Part shown: positions 1 through 8,576 of the stretch, piece by piece
Layout of the letters: every line of letters begins with the position of its first letter
Position numbering within the stretch: the stretch's first letter is position 1
Assembly: GCF_030116705.1 (NCBI RefSeq)
Contig: NZ_JAOTIK010000002.1
Coordinates: 62,001-126,000 of the forward strand
Origin: Streptomyces sp. ML-6
Lineage (GTDB): Bacteria; Actinomycetota; Actinomycetes; Streptomycetales; Streptomycetaceae
Direction of reading: 5' to 3'
DNA: 64,000 bases
The notes under the pieces: model-generated
The model's database searches: none
What the model was told of the DNA's origin: nothing
The model's input: only the letters and a program-made list of their open reading frames with translations
Position numbers and translations under genes: made by a program

Positions 1-605
1 GACCTTCGCGTTGCACGCGCCCTGTCCTGCATGCGTGTTCCACTTTCGTTCGTCAGTTCACATTTTCTTGATCAGGGAAAGTCGTGCGCCGTAGCGCACA
101 TACGGCGCTCTGCGCCGTTAATGCTTGGAGATTATTATTGTTCTTTGGTCGTACGTGAGTACGGTCAATCGCGAAAATTCGCGCTCCGCCGTTGCTGCCG
201 GTGCGGGCATCGGCCTCCGCAGTTCGGAATCTACAGTCAAGTCCCCTTGGCTCTACTTGAGTTGGAGGGAGCGGCTCTGTTTCGCCTGTTATCGGTTGTC
301 GCGCACGCGCCGCGAGTACTGGGTAATGAGCGTGCCGTCAAACACTCGAAATGATGATTGCACCTCCTTGGCTGAGGAATTAACGTAGTCATCACGATGT
401 TTCTGGGGGTCATCCGGAGAAAGTCGGACGACGTCCGTTGCTGGAGGACCCGGAGACGAAGCATCGGCCTTCACACATGGTCGAACGGGAACTCGTTCGA
501 CAGCGCTCACCTTCTGCGGCCAGGCGCGCCTCTCCGCAGCGCCCTGCTTCCTACTGCGAGCACCAACGATGCGGGGCGGCGCGCTCTTTCGAGAACGGCA
601 GGTAA
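1..605. other. Intergenic region rich in dyads, no recognisable gene
   Basis: No reading frame here shows a known motif or sustained G/C third-position bias, and the base composition is visibly lower in GC than the neighbours. It holds a hairpin at 102-118 (7 bp arms ACGGCGC and GCGCCGT, 3 nt loop), a GTAC-spaced dyad at 151-162 and a CGCGAA/TTCGCG dyad at 170-183. The hairpin could terminate a gene lying before the window; the others look like protein-binding dyads. Function not assignable. Confidence 0.5.
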
Positions 606-1292
606 ATGTCACCTCGTCGCATCTTCATCTGGTCCCCAGCCGCCATCGTCTTCGACTGTGACGGAACCCTCGTTGATACCGAACGACACTGGCAGGACGC
701 GCGCAGCCGGGTCTTCGGAGAGTTCGGTCTGAAACCCCGCCCCGGCTTCGCCGAACGGGCCAAGGGCGTGCACTACACCGAGTGCGGCAGCCTCATGGCC
801 AGAGAGGCCGGGAAGCCGCAACTCGCCGACGACATGACGCACGCACTCCTGAGGCAATTCACGGCGCTCGTTGCCGAAGACCCCGTGACCATGCCGGGCG
901 CGGCGGCACTGGTCCGCCTCGCCGCCCGCCACATCCCGCTCGCGGTCGCCAGCAACTGCCCGCTGGACGTGGTCGAGTCCACCCTTGCCCGGGTCGGCCT
1001 GCTCAGCTACTTCGCCCATGTCGTCGTTGCGGGTGACGGGCTGCTACCGAAACCCCATCCCGACGTCTACGCCACCGCGGTCCGCCTGTGCAGCGTGCGG
1101 CCGGAGGACGCGATGGCTGTGGAAGACTCGGTCACCGGGGTCGAGTCGGCCCGGAGAGCCGGTATGCGCGTGCTCGGCGTGGGACCTCGACCGGCCGCAG
1201 AGGAGGCTGACCAGGCCGACCTGTGGCTGCGCACTCTGGCTGATCCGGAACTCCAGGCATGGGCCCATGCCTGGGCGGACAGGACGGCCTGA
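606..1292 (+). CDS. HAD-superfamily phosphatase (beta-phosphoglucomutase/CbbY-like)
   Basis: A 228-residue cytosolic phosphohydrolase of the haloacid dehalogenase superfamily. Motif I is DCDGTLVD (residues 17-24, with Asp17 as predicted nucleophile and Asp19 as acid/base), motif II is the Ser in ASNC near 117, motif III the Lys of KPHPD near 149, and motif IV EDS near 167. A helical cap sits between motifs I and II, as in the beta-phosphoglucomutase/CbbY subgroup. Full length for the family. A dyad directly after the stop probably ends its transcript. The phosphorylated substrate cannot be deduced. It is the only intact chromosomal-type gene before the IS-damaged stretch. Confidence 0.85.
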   Translation: MSPRRIFIWSPAAIVFDCDGTLVDTERHWQDARSRVFGEFGLKPRPGFAERAKGVHYTECGSLMAREAGKPQLADDMTHALLRQFTALVAEDPVTMPGAAALVRLAARHIPLAVASNCPLDVVESTLARVGLLSYFAHVVVAGDGLLPKPHPDVYATAVRLCSVRPEDAMAVEDSVTGVESARRAGMRVLGVGPRPAAEEADQADLWLRTLADPELQAWAHAWADRTA

Positions 1293-1307
1293 GATGCCCC
1301 GGGCATC
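1293..1307 (+). terminator. Hairpin after the HAD gene
   Basis: GATGCCC, one base, GGGCATC begins at the stop codon of the HAD gene. A 7 bp GC-rich stem without a U-tract, typical of actinomycete terminators. Confidence 0.5.
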
Positions 1308-1322
1308 CTTCGGCCCGGCGGG

Positions 1323-2102
1323 GTGACGCGCAAGGAGCACTACGAGCCGCGTGCGCGGCTCGTCCCTGCCGAGCCGGAGAAGGCCATCGCCGCGGCGGAA
1401 CTGGCGCAGGTCGCAAACCGCCCGATCTACGTCGTCATGGCCGTGACCGCCGAAGGCATCCGGGACATCCTGGGGATCTGGGCCGGCGACGGCGGCGAGG
1501 GCGCGAAGTACTGGCTGCACGTGTTCACCGAGCTGAAGAACCGCGGCACCGACGACGTGCTCATGCTGGTCTGCGACGGACTGAAGGGCCTGCCCGATGC
1601 GGTGGAGGCCGTCTGGCCTCGAACGATTGTCCAAACCTGTGTCGTTCACCTGCTGCGGAACAGCTTCCGTTACGCGGCCCGCCAGGACTGGGACAAGATC
1701 GCCAAGGCGCTGCGGCCCGTTTACACCGCGCCGAACGAAGACGCGGCGATGGAGCGGTTCCTGGAGTTCCAGGAGGCGTGGGGCCGGAAGTATCCGGCGA
1801 TCGTGAAGCTGTGGTCCGACGCCTGGGCCGAGTTCGTGCCCTTCCTCTTCTTTGACGTCGAGTTCTGCAAAGTCATCTGCTCGACGAACGCGATCGAGAG
1901 CGTGAACGCCCGCATACGCAAGGCCGCCCGGGCTCGCGGGCACTTCCCCAACGAGGCCGCGGCGCTCAAGTGCGTCTACATGGCGCTGATGAGCCTGGAC
2001 CCGACCGGCAAGGGCCGCAAGCGGTGGACCATGCGCTGGAAGGCGCCCTCGAACGCTTTCCAGGTCGCCTTCGAGGGCCGCCTGACCCCCACCGACCACT
2101 GA
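1323..2102 (+). pseudogene. IS256-family (mutator) transposase, C-terminal remnant
   Basis: From about 1410 the translation is a clear IS256-family transposase: NRPIYVVMA, VCDGLKGLP with the second catalytic Asp, CVVHLLRNS, and the STNAIESVNARIRK block with the catalytic Glu. The N-terminal half, including the first catalytic Asp and DNA-binding region, is missing, so it cannot be active. About 30 preceding residues in frame do not fit the family and come from the sequence it is now fused to. After the stop, bases 2121-2145 read like the element's right end, directly against the nuclease remnant. The left end is deleted. IS relic that truncated the nuclease gene from its 3' side. Confidence 0.85.
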
Positions 2103-2145
2103 CCAACTCAACAACCAAGATCAGCCGCTAAATTGACACACCCTG

Positions 2146-2512
2146 CCCTGGTTGAACTTCGCGGACTGCGGAGCCGCGTTGGTGAAGTGGAACGTGTCGC
2201 CGTTCGCTCGCACGGCGTCTGCCTGCCGCCCCACACCGGGTCCAGGCGGTGCACCAGGTGGCCGCGGTCCAGGCTGTGGTGCGCGTAGACCGCGTTCCCG
2301 GTCTGCTGCTCGGCGGGCAGCCGCAGATCGAACTGCCACTGCCCCTCACGCTCCAGGTTCTTCAACAGCTTCCCGTCGATGCCCACCGCGGTCGCCGCGG
2401 CCAGGCGCCGGTCCGGGCGGAACACCACGCTGAAATGCATGTAGGGCAGGATCACCGTCTCGATGCTGGAATCGCTCGGCAACGGCAGCGGCACGACCGG
2501 CCCAAGGAACGC
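2146..2512 (-). pseudogene. DNA/RNA non-specific endonuclease, 3' part (disrupted)
   Basis: Reading the minus strand from 2512: LGPVVPLP, YMHFSVVF, then LDRGHL, the DRGH signature of the NUC1/endonuclease G family whose His is the catalytic base. After DPVWGG the frame shifts by one base and continues as DTFHFTNAAPQSAKFNQG, the conserved Asn-containing block that follows DRGH in this family. The sequence then stops at about 2146, where the IS256 remnant begins, so the C-terminal catalytic region is lost. The 5' part lies at 4936-5031, on the far side of the IS1182-type element. Pseudogene with insertion, frameshift and truncation. Confidence 0.85.
2507..2512 (+). repeat. Target-site duplication GAACGC, left copy
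   Basis: GAACGC occurs here and at 4936-4941, directly abutting the two terminal inverted repeats of the element. Collapsing the two copies rejoins the nuclease frame as GFDPAF plus LGPVVPLP. Confidence 0.85.
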
Positions 2513-2532
2513 GACTCTGCTGCGCAATTCCG
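2513..2532 (+). repeat. Left terminal inverted repeat of the IS1182-type element
   Basis: GACTCTGCTGCGCAATTCCG, a perfect inverted match to 4916-4935. Confidence 0.85.
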
Positions 2533-2548
2533 TGCGGGGTGAGGGTGG

Positions 2549-2574
2549 TGTCCTGCCGCAGCGAAGGCTGAGCA
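2549..2574 (-). repeat. Inner inverted repeat, left copy
   Basis: The complement of this 26 bp segment matches 3108-3133 at 24 of 26 positions (core CCTTCGCTGCG). The two copies enclose the passenger kinase in opposite orientation. The end of the kinase gene (3088-3107) resembles the same motif more weakly. They could be duplicated transposase-binding subterminal sites or scars of cassette capture. Confidence 0.75.
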
Positions 2575-2594
2575 CCTGCCCCTAGGGTGGGAGG

Positions 2595-3104
2595 ATGCAA
2601 ATCATCCTGGTGAGCGGGCCCTCGGGCTCAGGGAAGACGACCGTCGCGCGCATCCTGGCCCAGAGCAGGCTCTCTCCCAGCGTGCATCTTCATACGGACG
2701 ACTTCTACGCGGCGATCAAGCAGGGAGCGTTGGCGCCGTACCTGCCGGAGGCGCACGAGCAGAACCGGACCGTCGCTGGGGTGATCGCCCGGGCTGCCGC
2801 CGGTTACGCCGCCGGGGGCTACCACACCGTGGTAGACGGGGTAGTCGGGCCGTGGTTCCTGGAGGAGTACGAGAAGGCGGCGAAGGCCGTGAGTGTCGGA
2901 CTGGTCTACGTGGTGCTGCGGCCTGACCGGGAAGTCGCACTTGATCGCGGGATGTCCCGCTTTCAACACCCGCTCACCGACCGGCAGATCCTCAACCAGA
3001 TATACGACAGCTTCGCCGACCTCGGCCCGTACGAGAAGAACGTTCTGGACTCCACCGACCTCACCGCGGAGGAGACCGCAGAGGCCGTGCTCAAACTTCG
3101 GTGA
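2595..3104 (+). CDS. P-loop small-molecule kinase, passenger of the IS1182-type element
   Basis: A 169-residue soluble kinase-like ATPase. Walker A is GPSGSGKT (residues 8-15), followed by HTDDFY, where the acidic pair fits a Mg/substrate-binding position of nucleoside and chloramphenicol phosphotransferase-type kinases, and VVDGVVGPW as the strand-loop region. Length fits single-domain P-loop kinases. A purine-rich Shine-Dalgarno (2584-2594) abuts the ATG. The gene lies wholly inside the element, between inner inverted repeats, and ends four bases before the right one. Substrate unknown; resistance phosphotransferase and shikimate-kinase-like roles are both possible. No antitoxin gene is adjacent, so a zeta-type toxin role is unlikely. 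Confidence 0.75.
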   Translation: MQIILVSGPSGSGKTTVARILAQSRLSPSVHLHTDDFYAAIKQGALAPYLPEAHEQNRTVAGVIARAAAGYAAGGYHTVVDGVVGPWFLEEYEKAAKAVSVGLVYVVLRPDREVALDRGMSRFQHPLTDRQILNQIYDSFADLGPYEKNVLDSTDLTAEETAEAVLKLR

Positions 3105-3107
3105 GAC

Positions 3108-3133
3108 TGCTCAACCTTCGCTGCGACAGGACA
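3108..3133 (+). repeat. Inner inverted repeat, right copy
   Basis: A 26 bp segment, 24 of 26 identical to the complement of 2549-2574, lying between the kinase stop and the transposase gene. Confidence 0.75.
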
Positions 3134-3191
3134 GGTGGGCGCGGGATGATCGTCCGTGCGGTCGTTGTCCTGTCGTGCGTCCGTGGGGGTG

Positions 3192-4912
3192 ATGCGGTTG
3201 TCGATGCGGCCGAGGGGACTGCCGGAGGTGCCGGTGCAGACTGCGGCGGTGGCCCGGGCGGCGTTCCCGCGGGGGAGCCTGGCGATGCGGGTGCGTGATC
3301 GGCTCGCGGAGGTCTTCGCCGACGAGCCGTTCGCCGAGGCGTTCGGGGTGCGTGGCGCCCCTGGGCTGTCACCGGGGGTGTTGTCGCTGGTCACGGTGTT
3401 GCAGTTTGCCGAGGACCTGACTGATCGGCAGGCCGCGGCGATGGCGGTGCGGGCGATCGACTGGAAGTACGCGCTCGGGGCCGAGCTGACGGACACGGGC
3501 TTCGATGCCAGCGTGCTGAGCCGGTTCCGCGCTCGGTTGGCCGGGCACGGCATGGAGCGGGTGATCTTCGACCGGCTCCTGGAACACTGCAAGGACGAGG
3601 GCCTGGTGGCGGCCGGGGGCAAGCAGCGCACCGATTCCACCCATGTGATCAGCGCGGTGCGGGACTTGAACCGTCTGGAACTGGCCGGGGAGAGCGTGCG
3701 GGCGGCTCTGGAGGCCCTCGCGGTCGCGGCGTCGGCCTGGCTGGCCAGGCAGGTTGACGTGGCGGAGTTCGCCCACCGCTACGGGCCGAGGGTGGACGGC
3801 TGGCGCATGCCGTCCTCGCAGACGAAACGCGACCGGCTCGCGCAGGTCTTCGGGCAGGACGCCCTGGCGTTGTGCCGGGCCGCCTGGGCCCTGAACGCCC
3901 CCGGCTGGATCCGGGAGATCGAGTCCCTACGGCTCCTGCGGCAGGTCCTCGTCCAGACCTACTACCTGCACACCGACACCCGGGGACGGGAGGTGATCAG
4001 GAAGCGGGACGCCGGCGACGAGGGCGTCCCGCCCGGCCAACTCCGCCTGGCCTCCCCCTACGACCCCGATGCCCGCTGGGCGGCCAAGGGCGAAGACCTG
4101 TTCTGGATGGGCTACAAGGTCCACCTCACCGAGACCTGCGACACTCCAGCCGAAGCCGAAGCCGAAGCCGAAGCCGAGGGCCAGGTGGCACCGAACCTGA
4201 TCACCGACGTGTTCACCACCGACGCCACCGTGCCCGACGTGAAGGCGACCGAGCCGGTCCAACAGCGCCTGGCCGAGCACGGGGTGCGACCCGCAGAGCA
4301 CTACCTCGACTCCGGATACCCCTCCGCCGAACTCATCACCACCGCCCTGAAGCAGGGCACCCGCATGGTCACCCCCGTCCTGCTGGACCACTCGGCCCAG
4401 GCGAAGGCCGCCACCGGCTTCGACAAGAACGCCTTCGCCATCGACTGGCAAGCCCGCCAGGTCCGCTGCCCCGCCGGGAAGAGAAGCGCGCACTGGAACC
4501 CGGTGAAGCAGCACGGCGCGGACGCGATCGTCATCACCTTCAGCGTCCGCACCTGCCGCCCCTGCCCCTTCCAGGAACAGTGCACCAGCTCCGCGGCGGG
4601 CCGACGCATGCTCACCCTGCAGCCCAGGGAACCGTACGAGGCCCTCGTCCGGGCCCGCGCCGAGCAGAAGACCGAGCCCTGGAAGACAAGTACGCCCTGC
4701 GCGCGGGCGTGGAGGGCACCATCAACCAGGCCCTGGACATCACCGGCATACGCCGGGCCCGCTACCGCGGACTGCCGAAAGTCCGCCTCCAGCACGCCTT
4801 CTCCGCCACCGCGCTCAACGTGATCCGACTCGACGCGTACTGGACCGGACACGACCAGCACCACACCCGCAGCAGCCGCCTCGAACACCTCGCCTACCGA
4901 CTCACAGCCTGA
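3192..4912 (+). pseudogene. IS1182-family transposase with one frameshift
   Basis: DDE transposase of the IS1182 family: N-terminal LSLVTVLQFAEDLTDRQAA block, DSTHVISAVRDLNRLE with the first catalytic Asp, YLDSGYPSAE with the second, and a Cys-rich CRPCPFQEQC segment. Near 4680 (after EPW) the frame is lost by a single-base deletion, and the conserved end DKYALRAGVEGTINQAL continues in the next frame to the stop at 4910-4912. The catalytic Glu (GVEGT) lies beyond the break, so the encoded protein is inactive unless the ribosome shifts. Start chosen at ATG 3192; in-frame upstream codons lie in the intergenic repeat. Five GCCGAA/G hexamers at 4149-4178 encode an Ala-Glu run. Confidence 0.9.
4149..4178 (+). 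repeat. Hexanucleotide microsatellite (GCCGAA)4 GCCGAG
   Basis: Five tandem 6 bp units inside the transposase coding for an Ala-Glu run; in-frame, so length change would not shift the frame. Confidence 0.9.
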
Positions 4913-4915
4913 CCC

Positions 4916-4935
4916 CGGAATTGCGCAGCAGAGTC
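4916..4935 (-). repeat. Right terminal inverted repeat of the IS1182-type element
   Basis: Perfect complement of 2513-2532, beginning four bases after the transposase stop and followed by the GAACGC duplication (4936-4941). Confidence 0.85.
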
Positions 4936-5370
4936 GAACGCGGGATCAAAACCGCGCCGGCCGGTCAGAGACGCTGCGCCGGGCACGCTCTCCGGCACAG
5001 CCGGATCTGGGGAGTCGGGAACGTTTGCCATGACTGAGCCGTACCGCGTTCCATCGCACACCACACCGATAGATACCCCTTCGGACCAGCAGTCCCAGAT
5101 CCGGGCGTCGGTCAGGCGGACCGCGACAACCGAGCGGCTTTCCTCAGGAGAGGCCTCGTGCGAGACCAGGCCTGGCCACGGCTCACGCCGCGTTGCTGGC
5201 GCTGGGGCCAACTTCCAGATGTCGACGAACGCGAAGCCCCACGCCCGCTCGAACCGCTTCCTGAACTGGTCAAGGTGCCGCTTGACCGCCTTGACATCCC
5301 CTCTACGCCACCCGACCGACCCGAACCGTGGGTCAAGCACGGCTCGTTCTCCGCGAAGGAGTACCAGCAT
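4936..5370 (-). pseudogene. Endonuclease 5' part, with an upstream in-frame extension of unknown function
   Basis: The minus-strand frame from ATG 5031 reads MANVPDSPDP and ends GRRGFDPAF at the target duplication; this is the usual N-terminal lead-in of non-specific nucleases and continues in frame at 2512 once the IS is removed. The same frame is open upstream to ATG 5370 (GTG 5373), giving about 113 further residues with G/C-biased third positions (LDQFRKRFERAWG, FVDIWKLAP). That stretch matches no family I recognise. It could be an N-terminal extension of the nuclease or a separate gene with no stop before the nuclease start. No strong ribosome site precedes 5031, which leaves this open. 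Confidence 0.6.
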
Positions 5371-5595
5371 CACCGGCCACGGCCGGAGTCGAGTTGGACC
5401 CGGCTGCAGCAGTCTGTGCTGGGCGGATTCTGCGCCGGTACGCCCCGTTGCGGGATGCGCCGAACCGATGAAAAATGGGTCTTGTAGCGGCTTTTGCAGC
5501 GGCCTTCAGCCCGAAACCAAACCGTTGGACCACCCTCGAAGGGTTCTGTCCGCAACGGACGAAGCAGTGCGACGCATATCCCGTCTGGATCCACG

Positions 5596-7035
5596 ATGGC
5601 CAAAACCACCCGGCGACACGTCCTGCACATGACCAGCGCATCTGCCTTGGCCGCAGCGCTCGCGTTGCCCGCGGCTCCCGTGACCGCTCTGCCGACGCCT
5701 CAAGTCCGTAGCGAGGCCGGGGCGGACCTGCCTCTTCGGCCAACGCCTCCGTCACCCGCGCCTCCGTCACCGACGCCTCCGTCACCCGCGCCTCCGTCAC
5801 CGACGCCTCCGTCACCGACGCCTCCGTCACCGACGCCCCCTCCCCCGTCGACGCCGAGCACTCCACCCTCGACGACAGCACCTCCTCCCTCCACACCGAG
5901 CGGGACTACGAGTCCGGCCGAGACGCCGCAACCGAGCGAGACGTCGGACACCGATGAGCCGCCCAGTCCCAGGGAAGGCGATACACCGGCGTCCCACGCC
6001 GTGACGCAGCAGAAGGAGGACATCGATGAAGTGACGGGAGACCTGAACCAGAAGAAGGAGGAAGTTCCGGAGGAGCTGGTCCCGAGCGTGGGGCAACTGA
6101 CCACCATCCTAAAGGCAGTGGAGGACCCGGGGACCTCGCCGCAGGAGCGTGACGGCGTCATCAGGACCGCACAGGCTCTGAGCTCCACACTGGAAGTGAT
6201 CGGCGATCCCGAGACACCTCACGCGCTGCGGGGACAGTTGACCGGGCTCGTGAAGCAGGTGACCGCCACGCTGGACACAGCGAACCACCCAGGGATATCG
6301 CCCGAGCAGCGACGCACGGTCACCTTGGTCGCTGAGAGGTCGGCATCCGTCCTGGACATGATCGGCGACCGCGAGACGCCGCAGGGGCTGCGGGGACAGC
6401 TGATCGGGATCGTGAACGACGTGACCGCCGCCGTAACCCGTGACCGTCATGCAAGGACCTTGAAGCTCGCGAAGTCAATGACTACTTCGCTGGTCATCAT
6501 CAGCGACCCGAACACGCCTGACAAGGAACGGAAGGGCCTCGCGGAGACCACGCACGAGGCCGGTTCGTCTCTGGAAAATCAGAATGACTCGGACGAGCAG
6601 ACCGATCGAATGAAGAAGAAGCAGGAGGAAGCCGCCTCCGCTCAGGGCCTGCCGGACGTACCCCTCCCGAAGGCGGCCGAAGTCTGCACCAATGCCGTCT
6701 TCGATTCCGTCCCGGACGACACCCTGAACCGTGATCTCAAGAGCGTAGTGCCCGAGAAGTGGGAAACCGAAGGCGTCAACGATTTCTGGAAATCGGACGA
6801 GTCAGGGAACGACTACCTCGACGTACTCGTCCAGTTGCTGAACGAGGAATCCGCCGACGCTCCACTGAAAATCAAACGTCTCATCCCCAAGCTCGCCGAT
6901 TCCGTACCGGCAAGTGAACTCTTCGGGACCCTCGGCACTCCGGGGCTTCATTGCCTCCGTGCGGCCCTGCAGCTCGATCAGGATTCCGAGGTCAAATCAG
7001 GTTCCTGGGTCAAGATGGCTAAGGAGAAGGAATAG
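5596..7035 (+). CDS. Tat-secreted proline-rich repeat protein, function unknown
   Basis: 479 residues. The N-terminus MAKTTRRHVLHM followed by an alanine-rich hydrophobic stretch and PAAPVTA is a twin-arginine signal peptide, so it is predicted to be exported folded. Residues about 50-80 are six 15 bp tandem units encoding TPPSP/APPSP, a flexible wall-spanning linker, then a Ser/Thr/Pro segment. The middle (about 165-320) has repeats of roughly 36 residues built around VIGDPETPxxLRGQL, alternating with longer helical spacers; the C-terminus is a separate mixed domain with two Cys (EVCTN, LHCLR). ATG 5596 is chosen because it starts the Tat motif; upstream in-frame codons carry no signal. Its 3' end overlaps the convergent membrane-protein gene by 17 bp. 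No known enzyme domain seen. Confidence 0.75.
   Translation: MAKTTRRHVLHMTSASALAAALALPAAPVTALPTPQVRSEAGADLPLRPTPPSPAPPSPTPPSPAPPSPTPPSPTPPSPTPPPPSTPSTPPSTTAPPPSTPSGTTSPAETPQPSETSDTDEPPSPREGDTPASHAVTQQKEDIDEVTGDLNQKKEEVPEELVPSVGQLTTILKAVEDPGTSPQERDGVIRTAQALSSTLEVIGDPETPHALRGQLTGLVKQVTATLDTANHPGISPEQRRTVTLVAERSASVLDMIGDRETPQGLRGQLIGIVNDVTAAVTRDRHARTLKLAKSMTTSLVIISDPNTPDKERKGLAETTHEAGSSLENQNDSDEQTDRMKKKQEEAASAQGLPDVPLPKAAEVCTNAVFDSVPDDTLNRDLKSVVPEKWETEGVNDFWKSDESGNDYLDVLVQLLNEESADAPLKIKRLIPKLADSVPASELFGTLGTPGLHCLRAALQLDQDSEVKSGSWVKMAKEKE
5743..5832 (+). repeat. Six tandem 15 bp units in the proline-rich linker
   Basis: Units of the form (A/G)CGCCTCCGTCACC(G/C) encode alternating TPPSP and APPSP. 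Near-identical DNA units indicate recent slippage expansion. Confidence 0.9.
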
Positions 7036-8473
7036 ACCTCAGCAACTCCGCCACGGACACCTCCGAAGAAGCGTAAACCGTGGAAGTGCCGAATCTGTCA
7101 ACTTCTCTTGTTTCTTCGGCAGGATCACCCGCAGCCCCTCCACCTTTGAAATCGTAAGAGGAAGAAATAGAGTATTTAGGACTTCTTGTCGGCGACCACT
7201 CCGCTGTCACATAGCGTGGTTTGCGCGTCACGTTGACCAGGTTGTTGTTGTGACGCACCCTGCCGTGATACCTGAGCGTTTCCCTGCACAACGACGGATG
7301 GCAGTAGTACGGGCTCCTCTTGATCCACGACGCGTGCGGTTTACTGAAATTCTCCACGTCGATCCGCCCTCGATCCTTCCTCATGTATGTGATCTGCAGG
7401 TCGACGCGCAGAAGGTCGTACTGGACGTTCTTGGGAATCTCAAATACATGCACCCTAGCGTCTTCCTGCCCAGTGCCGAGGACTTCACCAGCCCTATAGA
7501 ACCGCCCACTGCTTATTGACGTATATTCGAGTTGATCGACATGACTTTCCGCCTCCTCTTTCGTCTCACCCTTCTCGAAGCTCTCCTTCCATCGTTCCTT
7601 TACCAAGTTACCCTGCTCGGAATACTTGGCAGTTCTGCCGTAGACCGTGAAGTCATTGATGATTATGTATACCGAGACCTCTCCAGTATTCTTGACGGAG
7701 AGTTTCAGCGGGACCTGAATGAAGGGGCGTCCGCGGTCTGCCCGCGCCTTTCCGAATTCCGCCTTCAGCGCGAAACGCATAGGGGCAACTGCCGGTTGGT
7801 ACATGGTTGAGTACGTCAGACTGAGAGCAGTCAGGAGGGCCGATACGAACACGCCGGCCGCGAATCTCTTGGGTTGCGGAACTCCCTTCCATGATTTCTC
7901 CCGGACCAGCAGGAGGAGGGCCCACAGTGACCAGCACCAGAGAGGCATGAACGCCAGCATGTAGGGCGTGTATTCCCGCTCTTCGAGCCACATCAGAAGG
8001 AGAAGGCTGTCGGTGCCGAGTGATATGAGTACACCAATCAGGACGATCGCACCGGAGATTTTGGACTGTCGTCTTCCCCAGTAGTCGAGTACCGAGATCG
8101 CTGCCGCAACCTGTGTCAGACCGGACAGGACGAACAGGGCCCCGGTTATTCGTTGCGCAAAAGTCAGGGCGCCGGAGGCGTCCGGCCATCCGATCATTCC
8201 GTTGAGGACCGCGGATGCGACCAGTCCCAGCATCATGAGGACGCTGGTCACGCGTCTTCTCCAGGTCCGGGCGGGCCAGGCGCTGCTGTCCCCGCCGCGC
8301 CAGCACACAGATGCCGGGTCCTCCACATCCACGTCCGGGTAACCGAGGCGGTCCAGCATCTTTCGCAGCTCACGCAGCGACCAGGTACTGCCTACGGTCT
8401 CCCCGCCGATGGTGACCCGGCGAAGACCACGACTGTCCGGTGCCTCGACGACGACCCATGGACGGATGCTCAT
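7019..8473 (-). CDS. Multi-pass membrane protein with large C-terminal domain, unknown function
   Basis: 484 residues from ATG 8473. Residues 1-75 are soluble and mention no known fold; then about five hydrophobic segments follow (SVLMMLGLVASAVLNG, ALFVLSGLTQVAAAIS, GAIVLIGVLISLGTD, LAFMPLWCWSLWALLLL, and FAAGVFVSALLTALSLTYS). The C-terminal 230 residues form a beta-rich, presumably external domain with YIIINDFTVYG and FEIPKNVQYDLLRVD. Lower GC than its neighbours, suggesting recent acquisition. It converges on the Tat-secreted protein with overlapping 3' ends. I do not recognise the family. ATG 8473 is preferred over upstream starts because the sequence before it is low-complexity. Confidence 0.7.
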   Translation of the reverse strand: MSIRPWVVVEAPDSRGLRRVTIGGETVGSTWSLRELRKMLDRLGYPDVDVEDPASVCWRGGDSSAWPARTWRRRVTSVLMMLGLVASAVLNGMIGWPDASGALTFAQRITGALFVLSGLTQVAAAISVLDYWGRRQSKISGAIVLIGVLISLGTDSLLLLMWLEEREYTPYMLAFMPLWCWSLWALLLLVREKSWKGVPQPKRFAAGVFVSALLTALSLTYSTMYQPAVAPMRFALKAEFGKARADRGRPFIQVPLKLSVKNTGEVSVYIIINDFTVYGRTAKYSEQGNLVKERWKESFEKGETKEEAESHVDQLEYTSISSGRFYRAGEVLGTGQEDARVHVFEIPKNVQYDLLRVDLQITYMRKDRGRIDVENFSKPHASWIKRSPYYCHPSLCRETLRYHGRVRHNNNLVNVTRKPRYVTAEWSPTRSPKYSISSSYDFKGGGAAGDPAEETREVDRFGTSTVYASSEVSVAELLRSIPSP

Positions 8474-8576
8474 GAAGCCAGCCTCGAACCGGAGCCGGAA
8501 CCGCGCATGCGGGTTTGCTCCGGTTGGCCCCATGCGGACGGCCCTGTTCTCCAGATGCAGGTGATTAGTTGGTCTC

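Larger units (their letters stand above)
2513..4935 (+). mobile_element. IS1182-type element with passenger kinase, inserted in the nuclease gene
   Basis: The 2423 bp unit is bounded by perfect 20 bp inverted repeats (GACTCTGCTGCGCAATTCCG at 2513-2532 and its complement at 4916-4935) and a 6 bp target duplication GAACGC. Inside lie a P-loop kinase (2595-3104) and an IS1182-family transposase (3192-4912). Known IS1182 elements normally carry only the transposase, so the kinase is a passenger gene. Precise removal with one duplication copy restores the nuclease reading frame, which fixes the boundaries. The transposase is frameshifted, so this copy needs help in trans to move. Confidence 0.85.

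Noticed and set aside
1..600. Chromosome telomere or replication origin
   Set aside because: The few dyads do not form the packed palindrome series of Streptomyces telomeres, and no DnaA-box cluster was seen.
2513..2574. First read as a tiny solo remnant made of two IS1182 ends
   Set aside because: The GAACGC duplication and nuclease frame restoration show that 2513-2532 is the left end of the full 2513-4935 element.
2595..3104. Zeta-type toxin of a toxin-antitoxin pair
   Set aside because: No antitoxin gene next to it; the only neighbour is the transposase.
5743..5832. Possible CRISPR-like repeats
   Set aside because: Units are 15 bp, contiguous without spacers and encode a Pro-rich linker.
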